From Colocasia esculenta (lineage: Eukaryota > Streptophyta > Magnoliopsida > Alismatales > Araceae): a stretch of 64,000 bases of DNA. How positions within the stretch are numbered: the stretch's first letter is position 1; every line of letters begins with the position of its first letter. Position numbers and translations under genes: made by a program. Shown piece after piece: positions 33,561-44,591 of the stretch. The notes below the pieces were generated by a model. The model was given only the letters and a program-made list of their open reading frames with translations. It was not told the origin of the DNA and made no database searches. Location: positions 146,521,245 to 146,585,244 of the forward strand of contig CM024760.1 in the NCBI GenBank assembly GCA_014218235.1. The letters run 5' to 3'.

Positions 33561-33813
33561 GAGCAATATCACTTAAGGTTGTTGTTAGTCCTTGGATTGT
33601 AAGCTATAATTCTTTCCACTATGCACTATCACCCTCCATGGTTAAGTTGTATCCTATATTTCAAATTTTGAAATTAATGGTGGTTAAGCAAGGCCAGGAG
33701 ACACAATTAACTATATTGATCTATCCTATCGCCAGGCTTTCTACCAATCCTCTTAGGTCAACTATAGGATGTTGAAGATTGATAATCCTAAGATTATAGA
33801 TCTCCAAACCGTT

Positions 33814-33826
33814 GGATCTGATACCC
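33814..33826 (-). promoter_or_regulatory. Primer-binding site remnant (Met tRNA type)
   Basis: On the minus strand GGTATCAGATCC follows the LTR end ...GGGGCGTGACA after seven bases. It is close to TGGTATCAGAGCC. It fixes the element's orientation as minus, with its 5' LTR to the right. Confidence 0.65.
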
Positions 33827-33833
33827 CTTTATC

Positions 33834-34085
33834 TGTCACGCCCCGACGACAACGAAAAATATCAAGGCGCAATAGATAATAGGTAAAAGAGAATCTCACT
33901 TATATTACGAGGGGTTTAGCCGGTCAGCTCACTTCCTGCCTGCATTACTCGATAGTTTGCCTGAAAAATGTTAATAAAACATTATGAGCATAAAAATACC
34001 TAGTAGGTTACCCCTAATCAATTATAAATCACAACTAGTAGTTAATAAAGTTCAAGGAATTTCAGGATGACAATAAAGGAACAAG
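33834..34085 (-). repeat. 5' LTR fragment of the decayed gypsy element
   Basis: It starts TGTCACGCCCCGACGACAAC on the plus strand (the 3' end of the LTR on the minus strand) and matches 29283-29530. Similarity stops at about 34085, where unrelated sequence begins, so the LTR is cut. Confidence 0.75.
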
Positions 34086-34154
34086 ACTTTGTTCAATTGT
34101 ACATATTTCAATATTAATAATGTTATCAATTATATGCTAAATATGCCTTTTCTC

Positions 34155-34400
34155 TTGCAGGTCACTAGGGCAGATCGATTGCCTTTACATATTGATTGCC
34201 TTTATAGATCAATTGCCTTTACAGATCAATTGCATTTACATATCGATTATCTTTACATATCGATTGCCTCCAGGCATCGATTACAGTTAAGTGGCACATC
34301 AATTGCCTTTACGCATCAATTACAGTTAAGTGGCACATCGATTGCCTTTACGCATCGATTACAATTAAGTGGCACATTGATTGCCTTTACGCATATGTTA
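34155..34400. repeat. ATCGATTG-containing nested tandem repeats
   Basis: Five or six ~16-bp units (ATYGATTGCCTTTACA) are followed by three ~42-bp units, each GATTGCCTTTACGCATC plus GATTACAGTTAAGTGGCACA. The shorter repeat appears to have been incorporated into the longer one. Confidence 0.85.
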
Positions 34401-34404
34401 CCGG

Positions 34405-35660
34405 AAGTGTAACATAGGTCGACTCGAGCCGAGATGACTGCAGAGGTGATCTTGGCCGGGGTATGGGCCGAGACAACCAAGATCAGGAAACCTTTCCGAG
34501 GCCCACTTAGTCGACATGAGACGCGTGTTCTGAGCTCCCGAATTGATCTGCAAAGCCTGCCGAGAGGCCTTGGGGGGGAGACACTCCGATGCTCTAGTCA
34601 GTCACTAGTCAAGTAGAATGGCCTAGCCTATGGAGTAGAACAGCGTACCTGAGTCTGTGGAGTGTCTGCCTCTTTTATAGGGTTAGGATACCCATGTAAT
34701 AGTTGGACGACCCAACTAATCTTGTAGGGGATCTATGTGATTATTGCTGGATCGTGGTCGTAATCGATGTGCCAGATCATCCAGATCATGGTCTTAATGG
34801 CCGCAATTATCGGGTGCATGATCCTAGGACGTTGCCTTGTCAACTACTGTTGTGGCACTTACGTGAGCCACACTCTAGGAATCCCACAGACACGATGGGC
34901 TCCAGGTCGGCTACATCCAAATCGCGTAATCCTCGTCCTTGGCCGAGCTGAGGGAGTCAGCCCGAGGGGTGTAAAGAGGTCGGTTTAGCCGACCTGAGTC
35001 TTCAGGATAGACGACAAGGGATCTGGTTCTAGCCACATTAGGACGTCAGCTCTGAGATTCTCGGAGGTTGGAGCTGGCCGACCTATAGGAACCCCCCATA
35101 ACATTGGCCCCCCAAGTTCATGTCGGACTGCGAACGTGGGCCGAGGTGAAGCTATTTTCTGGAATCTCTTCATCGTTGACACGTGTCTTACCATGTGGCT
35201 TTGCCCGCGCACGTGGCATGCACCTCGTCACATCACCAAACTGTTAACGCCGGCCAACTATAGGTCACATCAGGCCGTTGTCAATGCTGGTCTGCACGAC
35301 GCCATAATGCCAGGTCGCTTCGACTGCTGTGCGGCGACGCCATCGGTTACGTCGCACCCCTCTACTCCCGTACGTCATCATGGCACTCCTCGCCAGTCGC
35401 ACCGGTCGGAATCCGAGGAGACGCTCGATAGCCAATCTGGGTCTGCCATGTGCCAAGATCTGGACCATTGTCGAAGATGATGAATACCAACCATTGGATT
35501 TGACCACCCCTCCTGGCACTATAAATAGTGGGGTCTGCTGCCGAAAAACCACCCTTGCTCTCGTGCGCGAGTTTTTATCAGATGACCAGCCGACGTGCCA
35601 ATGACCTTTGATCCGACGTCTGAGCTTCCATCATCATCCCTCGCTTTCTTCCTTTAGAGG
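34405..35660 (+). promoter_or_regulatory. LTR-like region with a TATA box upstream of the transposon reading frame
   Basis: GC-richer DNA with many GCCGA/TCGGC words. CTATAAATAG at 35519-35528 is a good TATA box about 140 bp before the ATG at 35667. The region could be an LTR (a TG start is possible near 34405) or the internal promoter of an additional frame in a Tat-type gypsy element. The boundaries are not resolved. Confidence 0.4.
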
Positions 35661-35666
35661 TAAGCG

Positions 35667-37558
35667 ATGAGCTCTACCTTTTCTTCTGGTTCTTCTTCTG
35701 AGTCCCCGTCGTCTACGGCGTATTCTCCTTCCGAGAACACCTCTTCTCAGGTGCCACTGATCACATCCTCCCTTCATGTCTTAGTCGAGATCCCTGACCT
35801 AGAGGTCGCTCTTGGGTCGTATGTACCTAAGAAGCCTTCGTCTCACACCTTGGGACCACATCGGCTTGCCGATTCGGTAGCCGACGCCCAGTGTGAGATT
35901 GATGACGAGACCTTCCAATGTATGCAAAACCATCCAGATCTCGACTTCCCCGAGGGTACTATCACGTACTTCTCGAAACAATTCTGAGCTTACCATACCA
36001 TGGAGCGCAGAGTCTGCATTTACTCCGAGGCCGTTCGAGCTGGCCTTCGGTTTCCTTTGCATCCCTTCATTTTCCTTCTTCTCCTTAAGCTAGGATCCAC
36101 TCCTTCACAGCTGACCCCCAACTCCTGGAGGTCAGTTGTCGACTTCCTGGCCGCATGCACTCTGGCCGAGGTCCAGCTGACCACTCACCTCTTCTTTTAC
36201 TGCTTCTTGGTAAAGGCTTTCGGTGACTGGCTGTACTTCGCAGCTCAGACAGAGTGACAAATCCTTAGTCGTATGCCCTCCTCTATCCACAACTGGAAGA
36301 GGAAATTTATCTTCGCTTATTGCCCCATCGGATGGCCCTTCCTGACCACGTGGTCAGTGATAAACATCCGAGACAAAGCTTTCCGCCCCCTGACATTCGA
36401 GCTCTTGAACTTCGAGTCTCTACAGGCGGTGGAGCCGCCCGACCTGTTCGAGTCTTCTGAGAAGCTGTTCGAGTTCATTGCTGAGGCCGATCGAGGTTTG
36501 ATCTCCTTGCCGACATTTACCTTCGGTCACCGTTGATGACTTCTGAGAGCTAACTGACTTTCTTCTTCCTGAAGCAATGGCCGACAAGGGCAAGTCGCTA
36601 GCTCCATTTGCCAAAGAGAAAGATAGCATTTCCCTCTCCGAGATGGCTGCGCATGAGCTTATGTCAAGAGGTAAGAAGAGCATGAGTTGAGGCGCGAAGC
36701 GTGCTCACCTAGTTGAGGTTAACGTGCATGTCGTCACCTCGCCGTCCTCGGCCCCCGAGAAGTAGTCGCAACTGCTAGAGTCGAGGGAGCCAACCAAGCA
36801 TCCTCGACCTGGCACGGGGTCGGCATCGACCGAGGTCACTGCTTCGGGCTCCTCCCAGCCGCGGGCACCAGCGTGGTCAAGCGAGCTCAGCACCACCGAG
36901 TGGGTCACCAGTCAGTCCCCACTGAACCCAAGGCCCACGCCTCGGCACTGAGGTCCAACCAGATCATCGACGAATTCTACAAGTCAGTGCAGAATCATAT
37001 AACACTGTTCGAGGAGCTTCTCCAACAGGCTAAGGGCTCCCGATCTGCCGCCGAGGCGTGCCTGGCTGAGGCCGCCAAGAAGCTCCTTGCCAGGAAGGAG
37101 CTTCGAGCCAAGGAGGCCGAGTGGGCAAGCAAGGCCAAGGACAACACTGCTTCACTGGCGAGGGGGAGGGACAAGCCTTTGAAGTCCCTTCACGCCGAGA
37201 AGGAGGCTCACCAAGCTGAACTTTTGGCCCATGAAGAGACCAAGGCCAGCGTCACTCAACTGGTTGCTGACGAGGGAAGGAAGGCCATCGCCGAGTACCG
37301 CGACTCCGAAGAGCTCAAAACCGAGGTCGTCAAGCTCTTCCAACAAGGGTATGACTTCTATCTTGGGCGTGTGAGGGAGCAGTATCCGAGCCTCGAACTA
37401 TCGGAGTTGGAGATTGTGGCCAAGGAGGAAGAGGAGGACATCGACATCGAAGAACCATCAGACACTGTTCCGAGGTCTTCCGATGCCCTTCCGACCAACG
37501 TCGTTTCCCCAGTCCCCGACACAGATACTACAACCGAGGGTTTTGCTAACGTCGTTGG
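35667..37558 (+). pseudogene. Plant 'putative gypsy type transposon' ORF, first part
   Basis: A Ser-rich N-terminus is followed by GLRFPLHPF, QLTPNSWRSVVDFLAAC and KRKFIFAYCPIGWPFLTTW, the pattern of the plant 'putative gypsy type transposon' domain (PF04195 by memory of the family). The frame is continuous from 35667 but has stops at 35985 and 36255, both explained by TGG to TGA, and another at about 36534. A second part (36873-37558) is an Ala/Glu/Lys-rich coiled coil ending in an acidic tail. Such additional frames occur in Tat-lineage gypsy elements, sometimes antisense to gag-pol, with unknown function. Insertion of E1 splits the last codons at 37558; the frame resumes at 50943. Confidence 0.75.
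37554..37558. repeat. Target-site duplication of E1 (left copy)
   Basis: GTTGG directly precedes the LTR start TGATGAACAG and is repeated at 50938-50942 directly after the 3' LTR. Confidence 0.95.
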
Positions 37559-37829
37559 TGATGAACAGTCCATCCCCATGTACTTTTCATTTAATTACTT
37601 GCCTATTTTGGTGATAAACAAAACACTGTCAAAAGTTTTTCTAACCTCGTTTATCTAGCCATAAGCACAGGAATTACCCAAAGAAAGTCAAGCATTTGTG
37701 GTAAGTCTTCCATACATCTTTTTTTTAGAAGAGCCATAATAATTCCTTCATTAACTATAACGATTTCCTCACTAGAACAACGATTTACTTGAAAGATTGA
37801 ATAACCTTGCTGTGTCAAACAAGTCGATA

Positions 37830-38520
37830 TTATAACGACTTGCTCATTATAACGACTCTATAAGTTATCGTAACGACTTCTTCAGAAGTTATAACGACTT
37901 GCTCATTATAACGACTCTATAAGTTATCGTAACGATTTCTTCAGAAGTTATAACAACTTGCTCATTATAACGACTCTGTAAGTTATCGTAACGACTTCTT
38001 CAGGAGTTATAACGACTTGCTCATTATAACGACTCTATAAGTTATCGTAACGACTTCTTCAGAAGTTATAACGACTTGCTCATTATAACGATTCTGTAAG
38101 TCATCATAACGATTTCTTTAGAGAGTTTTAACGACTTGTTAGTCATAACGATTCTGTAAGTCATCATAACGATTTCTTTAGAGAGTTTTAACGACTTGTT
38201 AGTCATAACGATTCTGTAAGTCATCATAACGATTTCTTTAGAGAGTTTTAACGACTTGTTAGTCATAACGATTCGTAAGTCATCATAACGATTTCTTTAG
38301 AGAGTTTTAACGACTTGTTAGTCATAACGATTCTGTAAGTCATCGTAACGATTTCTTTTGAAAGCTACAACGACTTGCCATGTTTCATAACGATTTCTTT
38401 TATCATCTGCTATAGAACGACTTGGTTGTGGTAACAATTTCATAAGTTATCATAACGACTTCTTATCAGTCTACAGCAACTTGATAATAACGATTCTATC
38501 AGATTTTCACAACGACTGCA
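37830..38520. repeat. ~60-bp tandem array with TAACGA every ~20 bp (E1 5' LTR)
   Basis: About four units of one type (ATAACGACTCTATAAG, TTATCGTAACGACTTC, TTCAGAAGTTATAACGACTT) are followed by about four of a second type (CATAACGATTCTGTAAG, TCATCATAACGATTTC, TTTTAACGACTTGTTAG). Each ~60-bp unit has three TAACGA(C/T) cores. The 3' LTR repeats it at 49045-49760 with small deletions, and E2's LTR has a diverged version at 60870-61660. Regular spacing in U3 suggests enhancer-like binding sites. Confidence 0.9.
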
Positions 38521-39285
38521 TAAGTCATGTTTCCATAATTAAATGTTTTTCCTTGATTTAAGCTACGTTGAATAGTCAAAGTCGCATCTCGTCTGTTTGA
38601 CTGCCATGCATTTAATAAAGACTGAACGTATCTCTGCATGGACACAGAACATATCTTCCATTCTCGTGTATTCTCTGCATGCATCTTTTAGAACGATAAA
38701 GTGTTACTACTATATTTGTGTCTATCTGCTCTAACGTTGATTGACATCTGGAGATAGTATAGCTGTCTACCATTAAAGCTCAACCTTGCAGAACCTTAAG
38801 GATGTAATATCCTACAACACTGGACACAGAAAGAACTACAAGCAAACTCAGAAGATCTTATCACTTTGCGTGTTCCAAAGAACAAAAGACTGCTGACAGG
38901 AAGCTTCCTCAAATCCTTCAGTCTAACGTACACCAAAGCCGTGAGACAACGGTCATCTCCTTGTCCTTATTCAAATTGGAGATACAAATACAAGATGAAG
39001 CTCTGAAGACATCAACTAGAGAATTTGATTTTCTGATTCAAGGGCGGCTAGATCTCTGCAGCTTTCATGTCTTCGAAAGTTCTCTAGAGCCAAAATTCAC
39101 TCTTTTCATCTTCGCTCTTAGCTCCCTGTGCTGTGTGAAGAAAACAAAAGGAAGAGCTAGTTTAGTTCTGAGAGAGTGCACTCTGTGTAGATCTTCGACT
39201 CTCAGTGCTTGTAGCTTCAGATTGAGTTTTTGTAAAAGCTTGATCTAGGGGCTAGTCTTTTTCTTTCAAGAATTTCCTGTGTTAT

Positions 39286-39517
39286 TCCCTTCGTGTGTGA
39301 AGGAAGACCTGGTGGTTTCCAGGGTGGTGTTTTTCCCTTCAGGAGTAAAGAAGACCTGGTGGTACCAGGGTGTTGTGTTCCCTTCAGGGGTGAAGGAAGA
39401 CCAGCTGAGCTGGGTGGTTGTTGTTTGTCCATAGGGGGACTGTACCCTAGTTAGTGAAATCCTGAGGGTTGCTCAGGGACTGGACGTAGGACTCCTAAGG
39501 AGAGGAGATCCGAACCA
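39286..39517 (+). promoter_or_regulatory. Hairpin ladder in the transcribed part of E1 LTR
   Basis: Successive stems: CCTTC/GAAGG, CCTGG/CCAGG, CCTTC/GAAG, CCTGG/CCAGG, CCTTC/GAAGG, CCAGC/GCTGG. Then comes CCTGAG/CTCAGG (39461-39466 with 39472-39477), the linker GGACTGGACGTAGG and a final stem GGACTCCT/AGGAGaTCC (39489-39511). Equivalent ladders with different stem sequences lie in three other copia LTRs of this window. Confidence 0.7.
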
Positions 39518-39688
39518 GGATAAATTTCTGTGTTGTGTGATTGTCTTCTTTGTGTGATTGCTGTTTTTACTAACCATTACTAATCCCTTTCAAGAACTCT
39601 TTATGTTTGTTTGAGTTCAGATTTTATCAGCTAGGATTATTTTAAAGACCCATTCACCCCCCTCTGGGTTAGCCAACCGGGCAACAAG

Positions 39689-39700
39689 TGGTATCAGAGC
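39689..39700 (+). promoter_or_regulatory. Primer-binding site of E1
   Basis: TGGTATCAGAGC, the plant copia initiator-Met tRNA consensus, lies two bases after the 5' LTR. Confidence 0.95.
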
Positions 39701-39750
39701 GAGTCTCTTCGACAAAGAACAAGATCCAACGATCTGAAGAGTAAAGATCC

Positions 39751-41517
39751 ATGGCAGCCCAAGGTCACTTCGAAGGTCAGTCTGTCAACAGACCTCCTTT
39801 GTTCGACGGTGAAGATTATACGTATTGGAAGACCAGGATGGAATACTTTCTACAAGGCCACGATTATCAAATCTGGTCGATAGTGGAAGAAGGTGATCTG
39901 GTCGTCACAAATGAGAAAGCACAATGGACAGATGAAGATAGAAAGAAAATCTCCTTGAACTGTAAAGCTAAGAGCATTCTATGTTGTGCTCTAAGCAAGA
40001 AGGAGTTCAACAGAGTTTCAGCATGCAAATCCTCCATGGAAATGTGGGAAAAGCTAAGGATTACATATGAAGGTACAGACAAAGTAAAGGAGACAAGAAT
40101 CGACATTCTTGTCACTCAGTATGAAAGATTTCAAATGCAAACAGGTGAGTCTATTACCCAAATGTTTAGTAGATTTACTGACATCACTAATGGCCTAGCA
40201 AGTCTAGGAAAGTCATATGAGATTGCAGACATGGTAAGGAAGATTCTCAGATCCTTGCCATCTTCATGGACGGCAAAGGTCACAGCTATCGAAGAAGCTA
40301 ATGATCTTAAGAGAATGTCAGTAGAAAAACTCATCGGGTCTCTCATGGCCCATGAAATAAACATGGAAAGACTAGGAGAATCCTCCAGTAGAAAGAAGCA
40401 GTCAAATGCGCTTAAAGCTAATGGGGACTCATCAGAAGAATCCTTAGATAACAGTGAAGATAGCAAAGATAGTGATGAAGAAGCCATGCTCTCAAGAAGA
40501 TTGCAGAGAATCTTGGCCAAGAAGAAGAAGTTTCAGTCTGGTAGGAGGTACTTCAAGAAAAACAAAGATCTCAAGAGACCAGATGGAAAAGATCAGAAGA
40601 GGAATGAGCCACTTTGCTATGAATGCAAGAAACCTGGACATATCAAGGCAGACTGTCCAATGCTAAAGAAAAATGATCACAAGAAGGACAGCTCCAAGAA
40701 GTTCAGAAGATTCAAAAAGAAAGCCATGGCAGCTGCATGGGAAAACAGCAGCGACTCAGACAGTGAGTCAAGCTCCAGCAGTGAAGAAGAAGAAGCCAAC
40801 CTGGCTCTTATGGCAAATACCGAGGATAAGGTAACATCTGATTCCTCTTTCGATTCCTGTAATGACTCAGATTCGGATAATTTGGAAAGTGCATTTAATG
40901 AACTCTACGATAAGTATAAAGAAGTGTCTAAACTACTTAAGCTAAGCAAGAAAAATATCACCTGTCTCGAAAATACCAACTCAGATTTAAAATCTGAAAA
41001 TGAAGAACTAGAAAAACAAATAATGGAGCTTAAGAGAAGAAATGAACTATTATGTGAAAACTTAAAAGACAAGAACAGACAAATCATTGACCTAGAAAAA
41101 CAGGAAAGCTCAGATGATTTAAGAAAAACGGTAAATGAATTAAATGAAGAAAACAATACACTAGCAAGCACCTTAGAAAAGTTTACAAATGGAAAGAATT
41201 CCTTATTATTAAAAGGTGCTAGAAGATCTGGTAAGAATAAACGAGGTTTAGGTTACATACCTCCAGTAAATGAAGAAGAAATAATCTATCCAGAAAAATA
41301 TCCAACTCCTAAGTTCACTCCAGAACAAGATGTAGCATATAAAGCGAATTTTAAGTACATAGAAAGAGTAACAATAACATCATGCTGTAGTCACTGTAAC
41401 AAGCTAGGACATTTAAAATTCACTTGTCCAACAAGACATAAGAAGTGGATAATAAAAAGTAAAAGTAATGATACTGACCCATCAGGACCCAAAAGAACTT
41501 GGGTACCTAAATCTTGA
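39751..41517 (+). CDS. gag: Gag polyprotein of E1
   Basis: 588 codons, intact. It forms the particle and binds element RNA. Residues ~8-230 are the copia capsid region ([17 protein letters not shown] start; [29 protein letters not shown]). Residues ~289-302 are the first knuckle [14 protein letters not shown]. An acidic Ser/Glu stretch spans ~325-350. Residues ~385-490 are a Leu/Lys/Glu coiled coil. Residues ~546-559 are a second knuckle [14 protein letters not shown]. The protein ends TWVPKS. The stop overlaps the pol ATG (TGATG at 41515-41519), pol being in the -1 frame. Codons from 361 onward lie inside the predicted intron 40831-41531, so a spliced RNA would encode only residues 1-360 fused to Pol. 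The start is the first ATG after the primer site and matches the related element E0. Confidence 0.95.
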   Translation: MAAQGHFEGQSVNRPPLFDGEDYTYWKTRMEYFLQGHDYQIWSIVEEGDLVVTNEKAQWTDEDRKKISLNCKAKSILCCALSKKEFNRVSACKSSMEMWEKLRITYEGTDKVKETRIDILVTQYERFQMQTGESITQMFSRFTDITNGLASLGKSYEIADMVRKILRSLPSSWTAKVTAIEEANDLKRMSVEKLIGSLMAHEINMERLGESSSRKKQSNALKANGDSSEESLDNSEDSKDSDEEAMLSRRLQRILAKKKKFQSGRRYFKKNKDLKRPDGKDQKRNEPLCYECKKPGHIKADCPMLKKNDHKKDSSKKFRRFKKKAMAAAWENSSDSDSESSSSSEEEEANLALMANTEDKVTSDSSFDSCNDSDSDNLESAFNELYDKYKEVSKLLKLSKKNITCLENTNSDLKSENEELEKQIMELKRRNELLCENLKDKNRQIIDLEKQESSDDLRKTVNELNEENNTLASTLEKFTNGKNSLLLKGARRSGKNKRGLGYIPPVNEEEIIYPEKYPTPKFTPEQDVAYKANFKYIERVTITSCCSHCNKLGHLKFTCPTRHKKWIIKSKSNDTDPSGPKRTWVPKS

Positions 41518-41531
41518 TGTCTTTATTTCAG
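40831..41531 (+). other. Predicted phase-0 intron spanning the gag/pol junction of E1
   Basis: The donor is GATAAG|GTAACA (40831) and the acceptor CTTTATTTCAG|GTTAATC (ends 41531), with a pyrimidine-rich run and a branch-like TTGAT 15-19 bases before the cut. Both cuts are on codon boundaries. Removal fuses gag ...ANTEDK in frame to pol VNPRASKW and deletes the coiled coil, second knuckle and gag stop. E2 has precisely this fused structure in its DNA, and E0 has equivalent sites. Sites and alignment are seen directly; splicing is inferred. Confidence 0.65.
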
Positions 41532-44500
41532 GTTAATCCTCGAGCATCCAAATGGTATTTGGATAGTGGATGCTCAAGGCACATGACAGGAAACCTGAAG
41601 CTTTTCTCCCATCTCCAAGATGAAGAAGGAACAGTCACTTATGGGGATAATGGAAAAGGAACTGTAGTAGGCAGTGGATCAGTAAACAGCAAAGGAAAAA
41701 CAGTCATAGAAGATGTGCTGTTAGTCAAAGGTTTAAAGCACAACCTCATAAGTATTAGTCAGCTGTGTGATAGAGGACATCAAATCAAATTTCAAGAGTC
41801 AAAATGTAGCATACTAAAGGATGGAGCAGTCATCTTTGAAGCAAATAGAGAAAAGAATCTGTACGTGCTCTACCTTGAAGAACTCAAAGAGCAAAATGTG
41901 TGTCTGGCAGCCAGCAAAGACAAATCAACTGATCTGTGGCACAGAAGGCTAGGCCACTGCAGCTTGGATGGGTTGAGCAAGCTCAGAAAGAGGAACCTTG
42001 TGGAAGGTCTACCGAAAATCAATGGTAAATTAGAAAGTGTTTGCAGACCTTGTGCTAAGGGAAAGCACACAAAGAGTTCCTTCAAGTCAAAGACGGTGGT
42101 GACCACCTCAAAACCCTTAGAGCTCCTACATATGGATCTATTTGGGCCAATGAGAACTACCAGTCTTGGAGGAAAGAATTTCGGATTTGTTATAGTAGAT
42201 GACTACTCAAGATTCACATGGGTATCTTTCTTAGAACATAAAAATGACACTTTTGATAATTTTGTTAGTTTCAGCAGAAAAGTCCAGAAAGATCAGAAGT
42301 TCAGCATAGTATCCATTCGATCTGATCATGGTGGTGAGTTCCAAAATGAAAAGTTTGCTAGATTCTGTGATGATCAAGGAATTCAGCACAATTTCTCAGC
42401 ACCAAGGACACCGCAGCAAAATGGTATAGCCGAACGGAAGAACCGAACTCTCTTGGATATGGCAAGAACTATGCTTTGTGAATATGAGTTACCAAGATAT
42501 TTCTGGGCAGAAGCAGTCAACACAGCCAGCTACATTATCAACAGAGTCATGATCAGGCCAATCCTGAAGAAGACTGCATATGAGCTGTTTAAAGGGAAGA
42601 AACCAAAGATCAGCCATTTCAGAACCTTTGGATGTCCTTGCTTTATTCACAACAACGGAAAAAGGGATATTGGTAAGTTGGATGCCAAATCAGATGAAGG
42701 CATCTTCATGGGGTACACCTCTAAACCCAAAGGCTATAGAGTGTTTAATAAACGTACCTTATTGATTGAACAGTCTGTACACATTATTTTTGATGAAACT
42801 AATCCCTCCTTGAGAAAGGAAGTAGAGAGTGATAATGATGACGCAGATGAACTGTCCAATAAACTGAAAGACACATCACTTGAAGATAAGGATGATCCGC
42901 CTCTGGAAGAAATGCAACAAGAAGAAATTTCTCATGAAACTCTTCCAAAGGAATGGAGATACAAGAAAGATCACCCACCTGAAAACATTATTGGTGATCC
43001 ATCGGTAGGGGTAAGAACAAGAGGTAACTTGATTCCTTGTGATTACCTTGCTTTTGTCTCTCAATTAGAGCCTAAGACAGTCAATGAAGCCCTAACTGAC
43101 GAATCTTGGATAATAGCAATGCAAGATGAATTAAATCAGTTCAAGAGAAACCAAGTATGGTCACTTGTTCCTAGACCATCAGACCATCCTGTGATCGGCA
43201 CTAAATGGGTGTTCAGAAACAAATTGGATGAATCTGGTGTAATTCTAAGAAACAAGGCCAGACTGGTGGCTCAAGGCTATTGTCAAGAGGAAGGCATAGA
43301 TTTTGATGAAACCTATGCACCAGTGGCTAGACTTGAGGCTATTAGAATGTTACTTGCTTATGCTTCTGCATTAGATTTAAAGTTATTTCAAATGGATGTT
43401 AAATCTGCATTTCTAAACGGTTTTATAAAAGAAGAAGTTTATGTGGAACAACCGCCGGGTTTTGATGATACAGACTTTCCAAATCATGTTTTTAAGTTGC
43501 ATAAGGCTCTATATGGTTTAAAACAAGCACCTAGAGCCTGGTATGAAAGACTTAGTTCTTTTCTCACAAAACATGGTTTCAATAGAGGTCAAGTAGATAG
43601 CACTCTTTTTATAAAAACAAAAGCCAAAAATATACTGTTGGTTCAAATTTATGTGGATGACATCATCTTTGGATCTACTGATGAATCCTTGTGCAAGTAT
43701 TTTGAAAAGCTAATGCAGGGAGAATTTGAGATGAGTATGATGGGAGAGCTCAACTACTTCCTTGGACTTCAAATCAAACAAGGAAAGGAAGGAACTCACA
43801 TCTGTCAAGCAAAGTACACCAGAGAACTGCTAAAGAAATTTGGATTTGAAAACACCAAGCCTCTGTCAACACCAATGAGTACATCAACTAGGATGGACAA
43901 TGACAAGGATGGTAAGAAGGTAGATCAAAAGATCTACAGAGGTATGATAGGTTCATTACTTTATCTAACCGCAAGTAGACCTGATATATTATTTAGTGTA
44001 TGCATGTGTGCTAGATATCAAGCCGACCCTAGAGAATCACATTTAATTTCTGTCAAAAGGATTTTCAGATACTTAGCCAGGACTCATGATCTAGGACTAT
44101 GGTATCCAAACTCCTGTGATGTAAAATTAGTAGGATATTCTGATGCTGATTATGCTGGATGCAAGGTAGATAGAAAAAGCACCAGTGGATGCTGTCAATT
44201 TCTTGCAGGGTGTTTAATCTCATGGTCCTCAAGGAAACAAAATTCAGTAGCACTATCTACAGCTGAAGCCGAGTACGTAGCTGCTGGAAGTTGCTGTACA
44301 CAACTCTTATGGATAAAGCAACAACTTGAGGATTTTGGACTCAAAGTCAAGAAAATTCCTCTGCTATGTGACAACACCAGCGCTATCAACCTCACCAAAA
44401 ATCCAATTCAGCACTCCAGGACCAAACATATTGAGGTCAGATACCATTTTATTCGTGATCATGTAGCAAATGGCAATATTGAAATATCGTTTATTGATAC

Positions 44501-44591
44501 AAACAATCAGCTAGCAGATATTTTCACAAAGGCCTTACCTGAAGAGAGATTTACATCTCTTAGAAGGGAGTTAGGCATGTGTATTTTGTGA
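41517..44591 (+). CDS. pol: Pol polyprotein of E1 (protease, integrase, RT, RNase H)
   Basis: About 1024 codons, intact, in copia order. Protease: [13 protein letters not shown] with the catalytic DSG at residues ~16-18. Integrase: zinc finger LWHRRLGH...CRPCAKGKH (~139-185) and catalytic Asp in HMDLFGP (~206), Asp in RSDHGGEF (~269) and Glu in GIAERKNR (~304). RT: from about residue 520 (NEALTDESW), with [25 protein letters not shown] and catalytic YVDD (~712-715). RNase [20 protein letters not shown] through [10 protein letters not shown] and [10 protein letters not shown] (~870-1010). The ATG overlaps the gag stop, but upstream codons up to the acceptor at 41531 also allow a spliced Gag-Pol start. 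No inactivating change is visible, so it is potentially active. Confidence 0.95.
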   Translation: MSLFQVNPRASKWYLDSGCSRHMTGNLKLFSHLQDEEGTVTYGDNGKGTVVGSGSVNSKGKTVIEDVLLVKGLKHNLISISQLCDRGHQIKFQESKCSILKDGAVIFEANREKNLYVLYLEELKEQNVCLAASKDKSTDLWHRRLGHCSLDGLSKLRKRNLVEGLPKINGKLESVCRPCAKGKHTKSSFKSKTVVTTSKPLELLHMDLFGPMRTTSLGGKNFGFVIVDDYSRFTWVSFLEHKNDTFDNFVSFSRKVQKDQKFSIVSIRSDHGGEFQNEKFARFCDDQGIQHNFSAPRTPQQNGIAERKNRTLLDMARTMLCEYELPRYFWAEAVNTASYIINRVMIRPILKKTAYELFKGKKPKISHFRTFGCPCFIHNNGKRDIGKLDAKSDEGIFMGYTSKPKGYRVFNKRTLLIEQSVHIIFDETNPSLRKEVESDNDDADELSNKLKDTSLEDKDDPPLEEMQQEEISHETLPKEWRYKKDHPPENIIGDPSVGVRTRGNLIPCDYLAFVSQLEPKTVNEALTDESWIIAMQDELNQFKRNQVWSLVPRPSDHPVIGTKWVFRNKLDESGVILRNKARLVAQGYCQEEGIDFDETYAPVARLEAIRMLLAYASALDLKLFQMDVKSAFLNGFIKEEVYVEQPPGFDDTDFPNHVFKLHKALYGLKQAPRAWYERLSSFLTKHGFNRGQVDSTLFIKTKAKNILLVQIYVDDIIFGSTDESLCKYFEKLMQGEFEMSMMGELNYFLGLQIKQGKEGTHICQAKYTRELLKKFGFENTKPLSTPMSTSTRMDNDKDGKKVDQKIYRGMIGSLLYLTASRPDILFSVCMCARYQADPRESHLISVKRIFRYLARTHDLGLWYPNSCDVKLVGYSDADYAGCKVDRKSTSGCCQFLAGCLISWSSRKQNSVALSTAEAEYVAAGSCCTQLLWIKQQLEDFGLKVKKIPLLCDNTSAINLTKNPIQHSRTKHIEVRYHFIRDHVANGNIEISFIDTNNQLADIFTKALPEERFTSLRRELGMCIL

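Larger units (their letters stand above)
37559..39686 (+). repeat. 5' LTR of E1
   Basis: 2128 bp, TGATGAACAG...GGGCAACA. U3 holds a tandem TAACGA array (37830-38520). The position matching E2's TATA box reads GATACAAATACAAG (about 38980), a weakened TATA. The downstream transcribed part contains a ladder of hairpins (39286-39517) ending in GGACGTAGGACTCC and CCGAACC. Confidence 0.95.

Noticed and set aside
37830..38520. CRISPR-like regular spacing of repeats
   Set aside because: The repeats are head-to-tail tandem units without unique spacers, inside a plant LTR and repeated in its partner LTR.
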